Shown here: one piece after another, positions 6,791-7,462 of the stretch
Numbering within the stretch: the first letter of the stretch is position 1
How the letters are laid out: every line of letters starts with the position of its first letter
Translations under genes and position numbers: made by a program
NCBI GenBank assembly: GCA_947177515.1
Contig: CAMWUU010000171.1
Location: 1-7,462, forward strand
DNA length: 7,462 nt
From: an uncultured Lachnospiraceae bacterium
GTDB taxonomy: Bacteria; Bacillota; Clostridia; Lachnospirales; Lachnospiraceae
Reading direction: 5' to 3'
The notes under the pieces: generated by a model
The model's database searches: none
Told to the model about the DNA's origin: nothing
The model's input: only the letters and a program-made list of their open reading frames with translations

Positions 6791-6819
6791 ATTATATACT
6801 GTAATCCTTGGGAAATCAA
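6791..6819 (-). promoter_or_regulatory. Promoter of the marR-ABC exporter operon
   Basis: On the minus strand TTGATT (6819-6814) and a perfect TATAAT (6796-6791) are 17 bases apart. The predicted start is near 6784, giving a leader of about 27 bases before the marR ATG. No other strong promoter is visible before the exporter genes, so this one probably drives all three. Confidence 0.75.
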
Positions 6820-6822
6820 GGA
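6805..6822. promoter_or_regulatory. Dyad overlapping the -35 of the marR promoter
   Basis: TCCTTG and CAAGGA form a perfect 6-bp inverted repeat with a 6-base spacer, and the right arm overlaps the -35 box (6814-6819). It differs in sequence from the dyad at the start site. It may be a second regulator's site or a chance symmetry. Confidence 0.35.
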
Positions 6823-6839
6823 AAGAAAATGAAAGCATT

Positions 6840-7218
6840 CTGAAAAATAGATAAAGTTTCGTGCATAGAATTTGCTTTTAATTTTACAAGTTTATTGTTT
6901 GTTTAGGAAATACAGACTTTCATATTGTGGAGCATACCTTATAATTGGCAACTGTATTTTTTTGCCGCTGACTCAGTCCCATTGCCCAACAAAACAGCTC
7001 TATTTCCCCAAAGCAGATATCAATATCAGCATTTCTATTCGGGTTTCCCCAACAAACAGTTTTGTAGGTTCCTGAACCAGCGAAAATTTCGGAATGCAGC
7101 CAAGCACGAATTGCTTGCAAAACGGATTCCCCGAAAAATTCCATAATTTCACAAATATTCCTTTATAATATATAACTGTAATAACTAAAATTTATTATTT
7201 TATTCAAATGTTAAAATG
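6840..7218. other. Divergent intergenic region with an unexplained GC-richer island
   Basis: The 530 bases between the marR and XRE start codons hold no recognisable gene. Away from the two promoters the flanks are very AT-rich, but about 6955-7152 is clearly richer in G and C. This island contains GGTTC-CT-GAACC (7068-7079), CAAGCA-N5-TGCTTG (about 7101-7117), GATAT-CA-ATATC (about 7016-7027) and two near copies of CCCAACAAAACAG (about 6985 and 7049). On the minus strand a 50-codon frame (GTG at 7152, stop at 7000) has AAAGGA 6 bases upstream; it matches nothing I recognise. The island could be a small RNA, a relic of a mobile element or gene, or a tiny gene. Confidence 0.3.
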
Positions 7219-7235
7219 CGTTGCTTGTAGCAACG
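7219..7235. promoter_or_regulatory. Operator-like perfect dyad at the XRE promoter
   Basis: CGTTGCT-TGT-AGCAACG is a perfect 7-bp inverted repeat with a 3-base spacer. It covers the -35 region of the promoter for the XRE regulator. A dyad of this size and place fits the operator of an autoregulated XRE-type repressor; that the neighbouring protein binds it is inference. Confidence 0.6.
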
Positions 7236-7253
7236 GGCAGTTCTGACTATAAT
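7225..7253 (+). promoter_or_regulatory. Promoter of the XRE regulator gene
   Basis: A perfect -10 box TATAAT (7248-7253) is preceded, 17 bases upstream, by TTGTAG (7225-7230), a weak -35 embedded in the dyad at 7219-7235. The predicted start is near 7260, giving a leader of about 28 bases. The weak -35 inside an operator-like dyad suggests control by DNA binding at this point. Confidence 0.6.
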
Positions 7254-7287
7254 AGTGGTAACAATCAAAGAAAGGAGGCTATCCCTA

Positions 7288-7462
7288 ATGCTCAACGAAA
7301 ATATTAAAGCAATCAGAAAATCAAAAGGACTTTCGCAACAAGAACTTGCTGTTAAGCTGAACGTGGTGCGACAAACAATTTCTAAATGGGAACAAGGATT
7401 GTCAGTCCCCGATTCTGATATGTTGATCTCCATATCGGAAGTGCTTGAAACACCCGTGAGTA
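7288..7462 (+). CDS. XRE-family helix-turn-helix regulator, N-terminal part
   Basis: The gene starts at ATG 7288, with AAAGGAGG (7271-7278) 9 bases upstream, and runs off the right edge after 58 codons. The visible part is a complete Cro/C1-type helix-turn-helix: IKAIRKSKGLSQQELAVKLN (6-25), then the recognition helix VRQTISKWEQG (27-37) and VPDSDMLISISEVL (40-53). It would be a cytosolic DNA-binding protein, probably autoregulating through the dyad at its promoter. Relatives with this N-terminus are small regulators, some with a C-terminal membrane tail; the end is not visible here. It is divergent from marR, so a link with the exporter is possible but unproven. Confidence 0.9.
   Translation, partial: MLNENIKAIRKSKGLSQQELAVKLNVVRQTISKWEQGLSVPDSDMLISISEVLETPVS

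Noticed and set aside
6758..6838. Longer N-terminus for the MarR protein (start at 6838)
   Set aside because: The extension contains the -35, -10 and predicted transcription start of the gene; GAGGAGG precedes the ATG at 6757.
6920..7144. 74-codon minus-strand frame in the divergent intergenic region
   Set aside because: Its AAAGGA is too far from the ATG and the translation shows no family resemblance; the region is described as an unexplained island instead.

Overview
The window looks like chromosome from a low-to-moderate GC member of the Firmicutes/Bacillota, most likely a gut-type Clostridia (Lachnospiraceae-like) species. The evidence is strong AGGAGG-type ribosome binding sites, AT-rich intergenic DNA with sigma-A-type promoters, and the protein families: a MarR regulator with a paired ABC exporter, a Bce-type response regulator, an ABC-F ATPase, a cytidylate kinase-like protein and a small XRE regulator. 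The species assignment is inference. No rRNA, tRNA, CRISPR array, transposase or phage gene was seen.

Layout: almost everything reads on the minus strand, so transcription runs from right to left. From the right, a short XRE regulator (7288 to the window edge, plus strand) diverges from a MarR gene (6757-6311). The MarR gene is followed by two half-size ABC exporter genes (6220-4463 and 4463-2628) joined by a one-base stop/start overlap. Next come a cytidylate kinase-like gene (2441-1839) and an OmpR-type response regulator (1716-1048) with no histidine kinase beside it. Last is the first ~246 codons of an ABC-F ATPase (738 to the left edge). The ABC-F gene has its own near-consensus promoter and a ~270-base leader. 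The leader holds a possible four-codon reading frame (M-I-Q-R-stop) and a long hairpin plus U-tract that ends just before the ABC-F ribosome binding site.

Taken together this looks like a drug-response neighbourhood. It has an efflux pump under a MarR repressor, a Bce-type regulator of the kind that usually answers cell-wall-active peptides, and a ribosome-associated ABC-F protein whose leader has the layout of a transcription attenuator. The exporter is asymmetric: one subunit has a degenerate Walker B/switch (Asp and Gln) and the other a degenerate signature (LSQGQ). It therefore should have one consensus and one degenerate ATP site, as in the TM287/288, BmrCD and LmrCD families.

The most interesting parts are the ABC-F leader, the kinase-less response regulator (with a weak hint that the kinase gene decayed into that leader), the dyad symmetries at the marR and XRE promoters, and an unexplained GC-richer island at about 6955-7152 in the divergent intergenic region.
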